Source: an uncultured Clostridia bacterium (lineage in GTDB: Bacteria; Bacillota; Clostridia; TANB77; CAG-508). Taken from it: a stretch of DNA of 35,710 bases. Where the stretch lies: positions 1 through 35,710 of the forward strand of contig CAORJJ010000013.1 in NCBI GenBank assembly GCA_948517135.1. The letters run 5' to 3'. Each line of letters opens with the position of its first letter. Position 1 is the stretch's first letter. Shown one piece after another: positions 8,563 through 15,719 of the stretch. The position numbers and the translations under genes are program-made. Under the pieces are notes generated by a model. It was given only the letters and a program-made list of their open reading frames with translations. It was not told the origin of the DNA and did not search any database.

Positions 8563-8961
8563 ATGAAAACTAATTTTAAAAAGATGATTGTATTAATACT
8601 AGTTTTAATTGTTGGAATAGTACCAGTTATTTCAAGTGCTGACTATAATACAGAAATGTCTACTTTATTAACTGGTGCAGATGGGGCAGAGGGAGAATGG
8701 AAAGCACAAGGAACTGCAACTACAAAGGTACAAAATGTAATGAAAGCTTGTATTTCTATTGTAAGAATTGTTGGTATGTGTATTGCAGTAACTTTATTAC
8801 TTGTTGTGGCAATAAAATATATGTCTGCTGCACCTGGAGATAAAGCAGATATTAAAAAAGCTTCATTTGCATATGTTGTAGGTGCTGTAATATTATTTGG
8901 GGCAGTTGGAATACTAGGAATTATTAATGAATTTGCATTAAATAACATAAAAGCAAATTAG
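8563..8961 (+). CDS. TrbC/VirB2-like pilin subunit (pilin 3)
   Basis: The 132-residue protein has a signal peptide (hydrophobic core about 8-24, likely cut after VISSA), an exported segment rich in Gly/Ala/Thr, and two membrane helices joined by KYMSAAPGDKADIKKAS. The second helix reads GAVILFGAVGILGII, nearly the same as pilin 4, so these two look like the most recent duplicates. AGGAG lies 8 to 10 bases before the ATG, and the gene starts 27 bases after pilin 2. The exported N-terminal segment differs in sequence from its neighbours and could be the part that varies between subunits in a filament. Confidence 0.8.
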   Translation: MKTNFKKMIVLILVLIVGIVPVISSADYNTEMSTLLTGADGAEGEWKAQGTATTKVQNVMKACISIVRIVGMCIAVTLLLVVAIKYMSAAPGDKADIKKASFAYVVGAVILFGAVGILGIINEFALNNIKAN

Positions 8962-8991
8962 TTATTTAAATTATTATAGGAGAAATTTATT

Positions 8992-9408
8992 ATGAAATTA
9001 AGAAAGTTTTTTATCTTAATTATAACCATTTTTATCATATTTCAATTCTTATATTCTTTACAAAGTTATGTGTATGCTGAAAATGGTTTTTCAGCAGCTG
9101 GATTAACAACTAGAACAGATTCAACTAAATTTGATCAGTCATCTCATATTAAATCTAGTAATGCTACCAATGTGGCAGAAAAATCATCAAAGGTAGTTGT
9201 TACAATTATAAGAATTGTAGGGATAACAATAGCAATTGTAATGTTATTAATAGTTGCAATAAAATATATGGTTTCTTCAGCAGGGGATAGAGCAGATATT
9301 AAGAAACACGCTATTGTATATGTTGTAGGAGCAGTAATATTATTTGGAGCAGTTGGAATTTTAGGAACTCTTAATAATCTTACAACAGAAGCTTTAAAGA
9401 AAGGATAA
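8992..9408 (+). CDS. TrbC/VirB2-like pilin subunit (pilin 4)
   Basis: The 138-residue protein has a longer signal peptide cleaved after SYVYA, then an exported segment rich in Ser/Thr (about 31-62). Two membrane helices are joined by KYMVSSAGDRADIKKHA, and the second reads GAVILFGAVGILGTL. The GDRAD loop variant, with arginine in place of lysine, is shared only with pilin 5. A TAGGAG site precedes the ATG. The last codons (AAG AAA GGA TAA) also supply the ribosome site of pilin 5, so the two are translationally linked. Confidence 0.8.
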   Translation: MKLRKFFILIITIFIIFQFLYSLQSYVYAENGFSAAGLTTRTDSTKFDQSSHIKSSNATNVAEKSSKVVVTIIRIVGITIAIVMLLIVAIKYMVSSAGDRADIKKHAIVYVVGAVILFGAVGILGTLNNLTTEALKKG

Positions 9409-9417
9409 TAAAAAAAT

Positions 9418-9798
9418 ATGGTAAAGAAAGTATTTATAATATTAATTAGTTCTGTACTATTATTTTCTATTATTAATATGTATCTTTTTCCCAATGTAGG
9501 ATATGCTGAATTTTCTGTTGGCACTACTTTTGGAGGAGATATTAATAAAGATGCAAAAGATGCCCAAACAGCAACTTTAGATATAATAGCAACAGTTTTG
9601 GCAGTTATAAGAATTGTTGCAGCAGGAATAGCGATAACAATTCTTATAGTACTAGGTTGTAAATATATGTTATCTTCAGCAGGAGATAGAGCTGATATTA
9701 AGAAGTATGCAATGAATTATGTAATTGGTGCTTTTATTCTATTTGGTGCAACTGCATTAGTTTCAATAGCTAAAGTGTTTATTGATTCTGTTTTTTAA
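9418..9798 (+). CDS. TrbC/VirB2-like pilin subunit (pilin 5)
   Basis: The 126-residue protein has a signal peptide ending in FPNVGYA and a short Gly/Asp/Ala-rich exported segment. Two membrane helices are joined by KYMLSSAGDRADIKKYA. The second helix ends in ALVSIAKVF rather than GILGII, so it is more diverged than pilins 1 to 4. The AAGGA ribosome site lies inside the last codons of pilin 4, about 12 bases from the ATG. The FPNV-x-x-A cleavage context recurs in the VirB6-like protein at 22907. Confidence 0.8.
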   Translation: MVKKVFIILISSVLLFSIINMYLFPNVGYAEFSVGTTFGGDINKDAKDAQTATLDIIATVLAVIRIVAAGIAITILIVLGCKYMLSSAGDRADIKKYAMNYVIGAFILFGATALVSIAKVFIDSVF

Positions 9799-9826
9799 CA
9801 GTAAAATTTTATTAGGAGAATATAAA

Positions 9827-10228
9827 ATGAAAAAAAGAATAGTTCTATTAATTTTGTTAATTTTATTCATAAATGTAATAGGATGTTGTAATAATGTATT
9901 CGCAAAAGGTACAAAAATGGAAGATCTTATAGGAGCAAAATCTCCCATGAAAAAAGTTTCTACTCCAGATGAAACAGGTGAAAAAGGTTCTGGAATAATA
10001 GGTGGAATTAATACTGTAATTGGATTATTGCAATTAGCTGGATCTGGAATATCAATAATTGTTGTTACACTACTTGGTGTGAAATATATTTTAGCAAGTC
10101 CTGCTGATAAAGCTGATGTAAAAAAATCTATTACGCCAATAATAATTGGTTGTGCACTATTATTTGCAGGTGTTAATATTGTTGCAACAGTTATGGATTT
10201 TTCTACTAAAGTATTTCCAAATACATAA
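9827..10228 (+). CDS. TrbC/VirB2-like pilin subunit, possible lipoprotein (pilin 6)
   Basis: I use ATG 9827, which has TTAGGAGAA just upstream and gives a proper signal peptide; the frame is open to 9782 but that would overlap pilin 5. The 133-residue product has a hydrophobic signal, a Lys/Gly-rich exported segment, and two membrane helices joined by KYILASPADKADVKKSI. The signal region ends VIGCCNNVFAKG, which can be read as a lipobox (VIGC, lipidation at the first Cys) or as a type I site (VFA before K). No other pilin copy here has cysteines at that point. A 27-bp hairpin follows and ends the operon. Confidence 0.78.
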   Translation: MKKRIVLLILLILFINVIGCCNNVFAKGTKMEDLIGAKSPMKKVSTPDETGEKGSGIIGGINTVIGLLQLAGSGISIIVVTLLGVKYILASPADKADVKKSITPIIIGCALLFAGVNIVATVMDFSTKVFPNT

Positions 10229-10231
10229 AAT

Positions 10232-10290
10232 AATGTAATAAAAAATAGATATATAGAAATTTATTCTATATATCTATTTTTTATTACATT
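10232..10290. terminator. Terminator formed by a perfect 27-bp inverted repeat
   Basis: Bases 10232-10258 are exactly complementary to 10264-10290, with a 5-base loop. Each arm contains a run of T or A (six T in the downstream arm), so it can work as a terminator on either strand. It lies between the pilin operon and the secretion-machine operon. Its length and perfection exceed the other terminators here, which have stems of 10 to 13 bp. Confidence 0.8.
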
Positions 10291-10323
10291 TGTGTTAAAA
10301 ATGTCAAATCTTCGACAAAAATA

Positions 10324-10352
10324 TTGAAAAAAAATACTCGTTTGAGTATAAT
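10324..10352 (+). promoter_or_regulatory. Sigma-A promoter of the T4SS machine operon
   Basis: TTGAAA (10324-10329) and TATAAT (10347-10352) are 17 bases apart, the same boxes and spacing as the pilin promoter at 8075. A second TATAAT lies at 10356-10361. TTCGACA at 10311-10317, 6 bases before the -35 box, matches the Spo0A binding box (TGTCGAA) on the opposite strand; this is only suggestive. No other promoter or terminator is evident up to 29898, so this promoter may drive the whole 19.5-kb operon. Confidence 0.8.
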
Positions 10353-10391
10353 TAATATAATAGTATTAATAGGCTTAAAAGGAGGAAAAAG

Positions 10392-10784
10392 ATGTACAAA
10401 TATATAAAAGTTTTAAAGAAAATAGTATGTATAATAATACTATTTTTAATACTTAGCAGTTTTTATAGCGTAAAAGCTGCCACATTAAAAGAAATGCAAG
10501 ATAAAGCTAATGCTTTTATAAAAAAAGGACAGGATAATGTTGGGAAAATAGATATGGATAATGCATTTGGTGAAATTGCAGATATTGGTAGTATTTTAAC
10601 AACGATAGGTGCTGGTGTTATGGTAGCTGTTGTTACATATATGGGAATAAAATACTTAACAGCAGGTCCAGATGCACAAGCAAAATTAAAAATACAATTA
10701 ATAGGTGTTGTTGTATCAGGTTGCGTTATTTTCGGATCATATTTTATTTGGAAAACAGTTGTACAAGTTGCAAATACATTCTAA
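10392..10784 (+). CDS. TrbC/VirB2-like pilin subunit at the head of the machine operon (pilin 7)
   Basis: The 130-residue protein has a signal peptide (cleaved after SVKA), an exported amphipathic helix rich in Lys/Asp and two membrane helices. The loop, KYLTAGPDAQAKLKIQL, keeps the lysines but not the GDKADIKK core, so it is the most diverged of the seven. It directly precedes VirB3-like and VirB4-like genes, the canonical VirB2-B3-B4 order, which makes it the best candidate for the main pilin of this machine. AGGAGG lies 5 bases before the ATG. Confidence 0.82.
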   Translation: MYKYIKVLKKIVCIIILFLILSSFYSVKAATLKEMQDKANAFIKKGQDNVGKIDMDNAFGEIADIGSILTTIGAGVMVAVVTYMGIKYLTAGPDAQAKLKIQLIGVVVSGCVIFGSYFIWKTVVQVANTF

Positions 10785-10806
10785 AGATTAAAAGGAGAGA
10801 TAAATT

Positions 10807-11142
10807 ATGGGAACTTATCAAATACCTCGTAATTATAGAGGTGAATCAAGAATTTTATATATATTTACAGTCAAATCACTTATTACAACAGCAGTAGGAG
10901 CTATGGTTGGGTCATTATTCTTTTTACTATTTAAAAGTTTAAATATGACTCCAGTAGGAATTGGTTGTATGGCATTTTTTGCATTTATAGGATTTGCACT
11001 TGGAGCATTGAAAGTTCCAACAATTGTTATGTTCCCAATTACAAAAAGAATTGGTGGAGAACCTATTGGTGAAATAATAATGAGATACATGAAGTTCAAA
11101 AAGAACAAGAAAATATATACTTATACAAAGGAGGAAAAATAG
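10807..11142 (+). CDS. PrgI-family protein (VirB3-like T4SS membrane component)
   Basis: The 111-residue protein begins GTYQIPRNYRGESRIL, the typical PrgI-family opening. It has two membrane helices (about 22-44 and 50-70) and a basic cytoplasmic tail. PrgI proteins replace VirB3 in Gram-positive T4SS and work next to the VirB4 ATPase at the inner side of the membrane. Its position between a VirB2-like and a VirB4-like gene agrees. AGGAGAG precedes the ATG. The stop codon directly abuts the next ATG, and the ribosome site of that gene (AAGGAGG) lies within this coding region, so the two are translationally coupled. Confidence 0.88.
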   Translation: MGTYQIPRNYRGESRILYIFTVKSLITTAVGAMVGSLFFLLFKSLNMTPVGIGCMAFFAFIGFALGALKVPTIVMFPITKRIGGEPIGEIIMRYMKFKKNKKIYTYTKEEK

Positions 11143-12417
11143 ATGGGAAGTGAAATGATTCCTTTACTACAAGTTGGTATATTCCTTATTTTCATAATAA
11201 TGATATTATTAATAGCAATTTATATCTATTTAATGAAACCTAAAGCACCAAAAGAAAGAAAAGAGCAAGAACATATTATTGAAAGTGAAGAAGATGGAAA
11301 AAAGAAAGTTGAACAAGATTATGGGAAATTTACAACTAATCTAACAAGAGAATCAATTTTTGATTTCATGGAATTTGAAGAAATTGTTGATAATATGATT
11401 GTAAGAAAAAATGGAACACAATACATAATGGTATTACAATGTAATGGTGTTAACTATGACTTAATGTCTGAGCAAGAAAAAATTTCTGTAGAAGAAGGTT
11501 TTGTTCAGTTCTTAAATACATTAAGATTTCCTATCCAATTGTATATTCAAAGTAGAACATTAAATTTAAGAGATATAATAGAAGAATATAAAGCTAGAGT
11601 AGATAATTTAACAATTGAAATTGATAGATTAGATGCTAGAATTGCTCAAGCAAAAGCACAAGGAAATAGAGCTTTAAGAGAAAAATTAGAGTTTGAAAAG
11701 AAAAGAAAAGTTAATATTTTAGAATATGGAATAAGTATTACAGATTATGTTGAAAAATTAAGCTCTAATAAAAATGTTTTACAACAAAGGACATATGTTG
11801 TTGTTTCATATTATTCTGCTGAAATTGGAGGTGGACTTGATAAATTTTCTAAAGAAGAAATTTATAATATGTGTTTCTCTGAACTTTATACAAGATGTCA
11901 AAATATATCAAGTGCACTTGCTACATCACAAATAACAAGTTCAATATTAGATTCTGAAGAATTAGCAGAATTATTATATATTGCATATAACAGAGATGAA
12001 GCAGAGTTACTACAGCTTTCTAAAGCTTTAGATTCACAATATGATGCATTATATAGTACAGGAAAAGATGTCTTAAAGAAGAAACAAGAAAAATTAGATC
12101 AAGAAATTAGTTTGGCAGCTATAGATATGGCTACAGACAGTATATTAAAGGCTGATAAGAGAAAACAAATCGAAGAACTAGAAATCCAAATTAATAAAGA
12201 AGAGAAAATAAAACAAAAAGCAAGTGAATTATTAGATAATTATAAAGATCAGCTAGATAAACGAGTTTTCAAATATGCAAAAGAAGAAATAGAAAATAGT
12301 GGAAGTAAAAAAGAAGAAGATAAAAAACAACTAGCAGAAGGAAAAACAAAATCTTCACAAACAGCATCTCCTGTTGTTAGAAAAAAAATAGTGAAAAAAA
12401 GAAGAGCTGAAAACTAA
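11143..12417 (+). CDS. Membrane-anchored TraC/VirB4 N-terminal-like protein without ATPase domain
   Basis: The 424-residue product has one N-terminal membrane helix (about 7-29) and a cytoplasmic part. Residues about 70-140 (VDNMIVRKNGTQYIMVL, then a FVQFLNTLRFPIQLYIQSR strand-helix) resemble the N-terminal domain of TraC/VirB4 ATPases. Charged coiled-coil stretches lie at about 150-190 and 300-390, and the C-terminus is basic. There is no Walker A or B motif. A complete VirB4 gene follows after 21 bases with its own AGGAGGAG site, so this is not a frameshifted half. It may dock the ATPase to the membrane channel; that role is inferred. Family assignment by eye only. Confidence 0.65.
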   Translation: MGSEMIPLLQVGIFLIFIIMILLIAIYIYLMKPKAPKERKEQEHIIESEEDGKKKVEQDYGKFTTNLTRESIFDFMEFEEIVDNMIVRKNGTQYIMVLQCNGVNYDLMSEQEKISVEEGFVQFLNTLRFPIQLYIQSRTLNLRDIIEEYKARVDNLTIEIDRLDARIAQAKAQGNRALREKLEFEKKRKVNILEYGISITDYVEKLSSNKNVLQQRTYVVVSYYSAEIGGGLDKFSKEEIYNMCFSELYTRCQNISSALATSQITSSILDSEELAELLYIAYNRDEAELLQLSKALDSQYDALYSTGKDVLKKKQEKLDQEISLAAIDMATDSILKADKRKQIEELEIQINKEEKIKQKASELLDNYKDQLDKRVFKYAKEEIENSGSKKEEDKKQLAEGKTKSSQTASPVVRKKIVKKRRAEN

Positions 12418-12438
12418 AGAAGAGGAGGAGAATTAATA

Positions 12439-14433
12439 ATGTTTGGAAGTAAAAAACAAGAGTCTACTAATGAAATTGAAAGTGTAAAAAAAGAAGAAGT
12501 AAGTGTTTTACAAAAAAATAAAAACTCTTTAAAGGATTTAATTGCACCTGGTGGAGTTGATGCAAGTTATACAAACCATATAGAAATTTCATCAGCAAGA
12601 ACAAGATATGCAAGAAGTATGCAAGTTGCTAACTTGCCTAGAATGTGTACATTCCCAGAATTTTTAAGAGGAATGTATACTTTTGGAGATATAAATGTTT
12701 CTGTTTTTATAAATCCTGTTAGTGAATCATCTTCACAAACAGACTTGAATAGAACAATTAACGAACTTGAATCTGAAAGAATTGTTGCTTTAGATAGAGG
12801 TGATATAAACAGAGAGAGGGTTATAGCACAAAAGAAAGAAGAAGCAGAAGAACTTCGTGACTCTATTGCAGCTGGATTCAACAAATTATTTGATTCATCA
12901 GTTATTGCTACAATATTTGCTTATAGTATGGATGAATTAGATAGATATACAGAATTATTATCAAATGAAATGTCTAAAAACTTAATTGATATTAAACCAT
13001 GTTGGGCAATGCAAGATGAAGCTTTTAGAAGTAATATGCCATATGGCGATAATAAGATGACAAAATCTCATACATTTGATAGAAGGGCAATGTCAACTGT
13101 TTTCCCATTTTTTACATCAGATGTAGGACATGAACAAGGGATTCCACTGGGATTTAATAAACAAACAGGACTACCTATACTGTATGATAATTTTAGTTCA
13201 AAATTAACTAACTATAATATGGTTATATTTGGTAAATCAGGTGCTGGTAAATCTGTTACAATCAAAACTTTAACAGCACGTTCAGCAGTTCTTATGGGAA
13301 TCGAGAGTTTAGCCCTTGATGCTGAAGGTGAGTATACAGTTGTTGCTGAGGCACTTGGTGGAGTTAATGTTACATTAAGTCCTAACTCAAAAACAGTTAT
13401 AAATTTATTTGATATTGAACCAGAAAATGTAAAAGATGAAATAACTGGTAAAGAAAGAACAGTATTAAGTGTTGAAAATAAAGTAGAAGATGTTACAAAC
13501 TCATTACTTACAATGGCTAGAGGTAGTACAAGAAGTCAAGAAGTAAACGAGCTTACAAAACAGATTATTTCTGAAGCTGTTGCAGAAGAATATGCTGCTT
13601 TAGGTATAACAAATAATGTTGAAAGTTTATATACACGTGATGACAATGGTGGTCCAATAGATATTTCTAATAATTATTTAGGAAGAACTAAAAAAGAAAT
13701 GCCAACAATTGGCTCTTGGTTTAAGAGAATTCAAAGAAAAGCTGAAGAAAATGATAATCCAGACTATCGTTTCCATTACAGTTATTTAGTAAAGGTTATG
13801 AAACAATATGTTAGAGAATACCAAGGTCAGATGGCATATTTTGATGGTCAATCAACATTTGAATTATTAGATGGTTTACCATTTATTAATATTGATATTT
13901 CTCAACTAGAAGAAAGATTTGCAAGACCTCTTGCACAACAAGTTATGCTTTCTTGGGTTTGGGAAAAATATGTTAAGAAAAACAGTGAAGATAAGACAAA
14001 AGCTTCTAAAAAAAGAGTTCTTGTCGATGAGGCATGGATGTTACTTCCTTATCCAGAAGCTGTTGATTTCTTAAATACAATGGCTAGACGTGCTAGAAAG
14101 AGAAATGTTTCACTTGCAGTTATTTCACAAAAATTCCAAGATTTTTATGAAAAACAAGAGGTTCAAGCTGTTTTAACATCATCAGAAACAAAACTATTCT
14201 TAGCACAAGATAAATCAGAAATCCAATACTTAAAAGAAGTATTTAAGCTAAGTGAAGGTGAAGCTGGATTCTTAATTACATGCAATAGGGGTGAAGGTTT
14301 ACTTAAAGTTGGTGGAGATTCTGCTATTATAGGAATTCAACCAACAAGAAAAGAATTTGAATTCGTTGAAACAAACCTTTCAAAACAAGCAGCGTTAGAG
14401 AGAGCAAGAAAAGAAGCAGAAGGAAATCAATAA
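12439..14433 (+). CDS. virB4: VirB4/TraC-family type IV secretion ATPase
   Basis: The 664-residue product is the energy source for pilus building and substrate transfer in T4SS. The N-terminal VirB4 domain (about 45-240) has YARSMQVANLPRMCTFPEFL and the usual INP strand. The ATPase domain starts near 245, with Walker A GKSGAGKS at 265-272 and Walker B VLVDEAWMLL (D530, E531). The downstream RARKRNVSLAVISQKFQDF segment is typical of VirB4 motor domains. An Asn/Glu-rich insertion lies between about 385 and 430. It sits after PrgI and before the first VirB6-like gene. No separate VirD4-type ATPase is in the window, so this is the only motor visible. Confidence 0.95.
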   Translation: MFGSKKQESTNEIESVKKEEVSVLQKNKNSLKDLIAPGGVDASYTNHIEISSARTRYARSMQVANLPRMCTFPEFLRGMYTFGDINVSVFINPVSESSSQTDLNRTINELESERIVALDRGDINRERVIAQKKEEAEELRDSIAAGFNKLFDSSVIATIFAYSMDELDRYTELLSNEMSKNLIDIKPCWAMQDEAFRSNMPYGDNKMTKSHTFDRRAMSTVFPFFTSDVGHEQGIPLGFNKQTGLPILYDNFSSKLTNYNMVIFGKSGAGKSVTIKTLTARSAVLMGIESLALDAEGEYTVVAEALGGVNVTLSPNSKTVINLFDIEPENVKDEITGKERTVLSVENKVEDVTNSLLTMARGSTRSQEVNELTKQIISEAVAEEYAALGITNNVESLYTRDDNGGPIDISNNYLGRTKKEMPTIGSWFKRIQRKAEENDNPDYRFHYSYLVKVMKQYVREYQGQMAYFDGQSTFELLDGLPFINIDISQLEERFARPLAQQVMLSWVWEKYVKKNSEDKTKASKKRVLVDEAWMLLPYPEAVDFLNTMARRARKRNVSLAVISQKFQDFYEKQEVQAVLTSSETKLFLAQDKSEIQYLKEVFKLSEGEAGFLITCNRGEGLLKVGGDSAIIGIQPTRKEFEFVETNLSKQAALERARKEAEGNQ

Positions 14434-14446
14434 ATGGGGAAAATAA

Positions 14447-15715
14447 ATGAAAAAAGTTTTAACTAGTATATTAATTATACTATTAATGTTTAATTTCATA
14501 TTTTGTTACAATGTTTATGCAGTACCAACAAGCCCTGCTGGTGGAGAACGAGAGGGGAGTAGATTGCAAGATTCTTTTGCTAGTGAAAATGCTGCTATGG
14601 ATAATACATTATCAGAAAAAGCAGCAGCAATGGGAGATGGTGAAGGTGATGATGGTGCAAATTCAAAAGCTAATGGATCTAGTTCTTCATCAACAGGAAC
14701 ATTTATGGGAATTGTGTCTAGGGCAGTGAATATTATAGCACTGGAAGTTGATGTTTTAATTAGCCATTTAGCTAATAATCCAACAAAATCAGGTGGAGCA
14801 TCTTCTATTAAGCAACCTAAGAATGAAATGTTTTGGTTTTCAATAGATAAAACTGTTTTTAATAGAGTTCCATTGTTTAATATAAATTATTTTGATACAG
14901 AAGAATCATATGAAATTGGTGGTGGTGAATCTGTATATTCAGATACAAATAATATTGCTGTAAAAGATAGTATTGTGGTTTCTTATTATGTATGCAGACT
15001 AATATCATTAGGAATAAGTTTAGTTGTATTAATATATATAGGAATCAGAATGGCAATTTCTAGTGTGGCATCAGATCAAGCTAAATATAAAAAAATGCTG
15101 ATTAGTTGGATTGAAAGTATAATTATTTTATTTGTAATGCCATATATAATGAGTGCTATATTTGTATTTGGAGAAAGTTTAACAAAAATATTTTATGGAA
15201 TAAGGAATAGCCTTTTAGGAACAACTGTACCAGGTGCAGCAGGAACATATGATGTATTTGAAGAAACTGTTCGCAAAAAGTTATTTGGAAAAGTATATAA
15301 TGATTCAGGTATAAGTTTAGCTGTATGGTCACTTGTATATTGGGTACTATTATTTACAGAACTTAAATTTTTATGGCTATATTTAAAGAGACTATTAATG
15401 GTAGGATTTTTAATTGTTATTTCACCAATAATAACAATTACATATTCAATAGATAAAGTAGGAGATGGAAAGGCACAAGCATTTGGTATATGGCTTAAAG
15501 AATTTATTCTTAATGTGTTAATTCAGCCACTCCATGCATTACTCTATATAGTATTTGTATTTTCAGCAAACGCAATTGCTGCAACTTCTCCATTAGTTGG
15601 ACTGGCACTATTACTTGCAATGGGTCAGGCAGAAAGAATGGTTAAAGTAGTATTTGATATGAAAGGTTCAGTAACATTAAGAGGAGTAAATAAATTTATG
15701 AAGAAAGAAGGATAA
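14447..15715 (+). CDS. VirB6/TrbL-like polytopic membrane protein, short form
   Basis: The 422-residue product has a signal peptide (cleaved after YNVYA), a Gly/Ser/Ala-rich exported stretch to about residue 130, then about six membrane helices from residue 179 on. Motifs shared with the copies at 22907 and 25742 are GIRMAISSVASDQAKYKKML between the first two helices and GDGKAQAFGIWLKEF before a QPLHALLY helix. VirB6/TrbL proteins form the inner-membrane part of the T4SS channel. Unlike its three paralogs, it stops right after the last helix. The GGGGAAAAT sequence before the ATG is a weak ribosome site, so coupling to VirB4 is likely. Confidence 0.85.
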   Translation: MKKVLTSILIILLMFNFIFCYNVYAVPTSPAGGEREGSRLQDSFASENAAMDNTLSEKAAAMGDGEGDDGANSKANGSSSSSTGTFMGIVSRAVNIIALEVDVLISHLANNPTKSGGASSIKQPKNEMFWFSIDKTVFNRVPLFNINYFDTEESYEIGGGESVYSDTNNIAVKDSIVVSYYVCRLISLGISLVVLIYIGIRMAISSVASDQAKYKKMLISWIESIIILFVMPYIMSAIFVFGESLTKIFYGIRNSLLGTTVPGAAGTYDVFEETVRKKLFGKVYNDSGISLAVWSLVYWVLLFTELKFLWLYLKRLLMVGFLIVISPIITITYSIDKVGDGKAQAFGIWLKEFILNVLIQPLHALLYIVFVFSANAIAATSPLVGLALLLAMGQAERMVKVVFDMKGSVTLRGVNKFMKKEG

Positions 15716-15719
15716 TATA

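Noticed and set aside
9782..9826. Upstream extension of pilin 6 to 9782
   Set aside because: It overlaps pilin 5, and the ribosome site TTAGGAG lies just before ATG 9827, which alone gives a proper signal peptide.
8223..9948. Minus-strand open frames opposite the pilin genes
   Set aside because: They mirror the repeated Ile/Ala-rich helices of the real genes, have no ribosome sites and resemble each other only because the plus-strand genes are paralogs.
11143..14433. A single VirB4 gene broken by a frameshift
   Set aside because: Each gene has its own start and ribosome site, the first has its own membrane helix and a basic C-terminus, and the second already contains a complete VirB4.
14511..14729. 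Short plus-strand frame inside the first VirB6-like gene
   Set aside because: It is out of frame within a clear coding region, has no ribosome site and encodes a Gln/Met-rich artefact.
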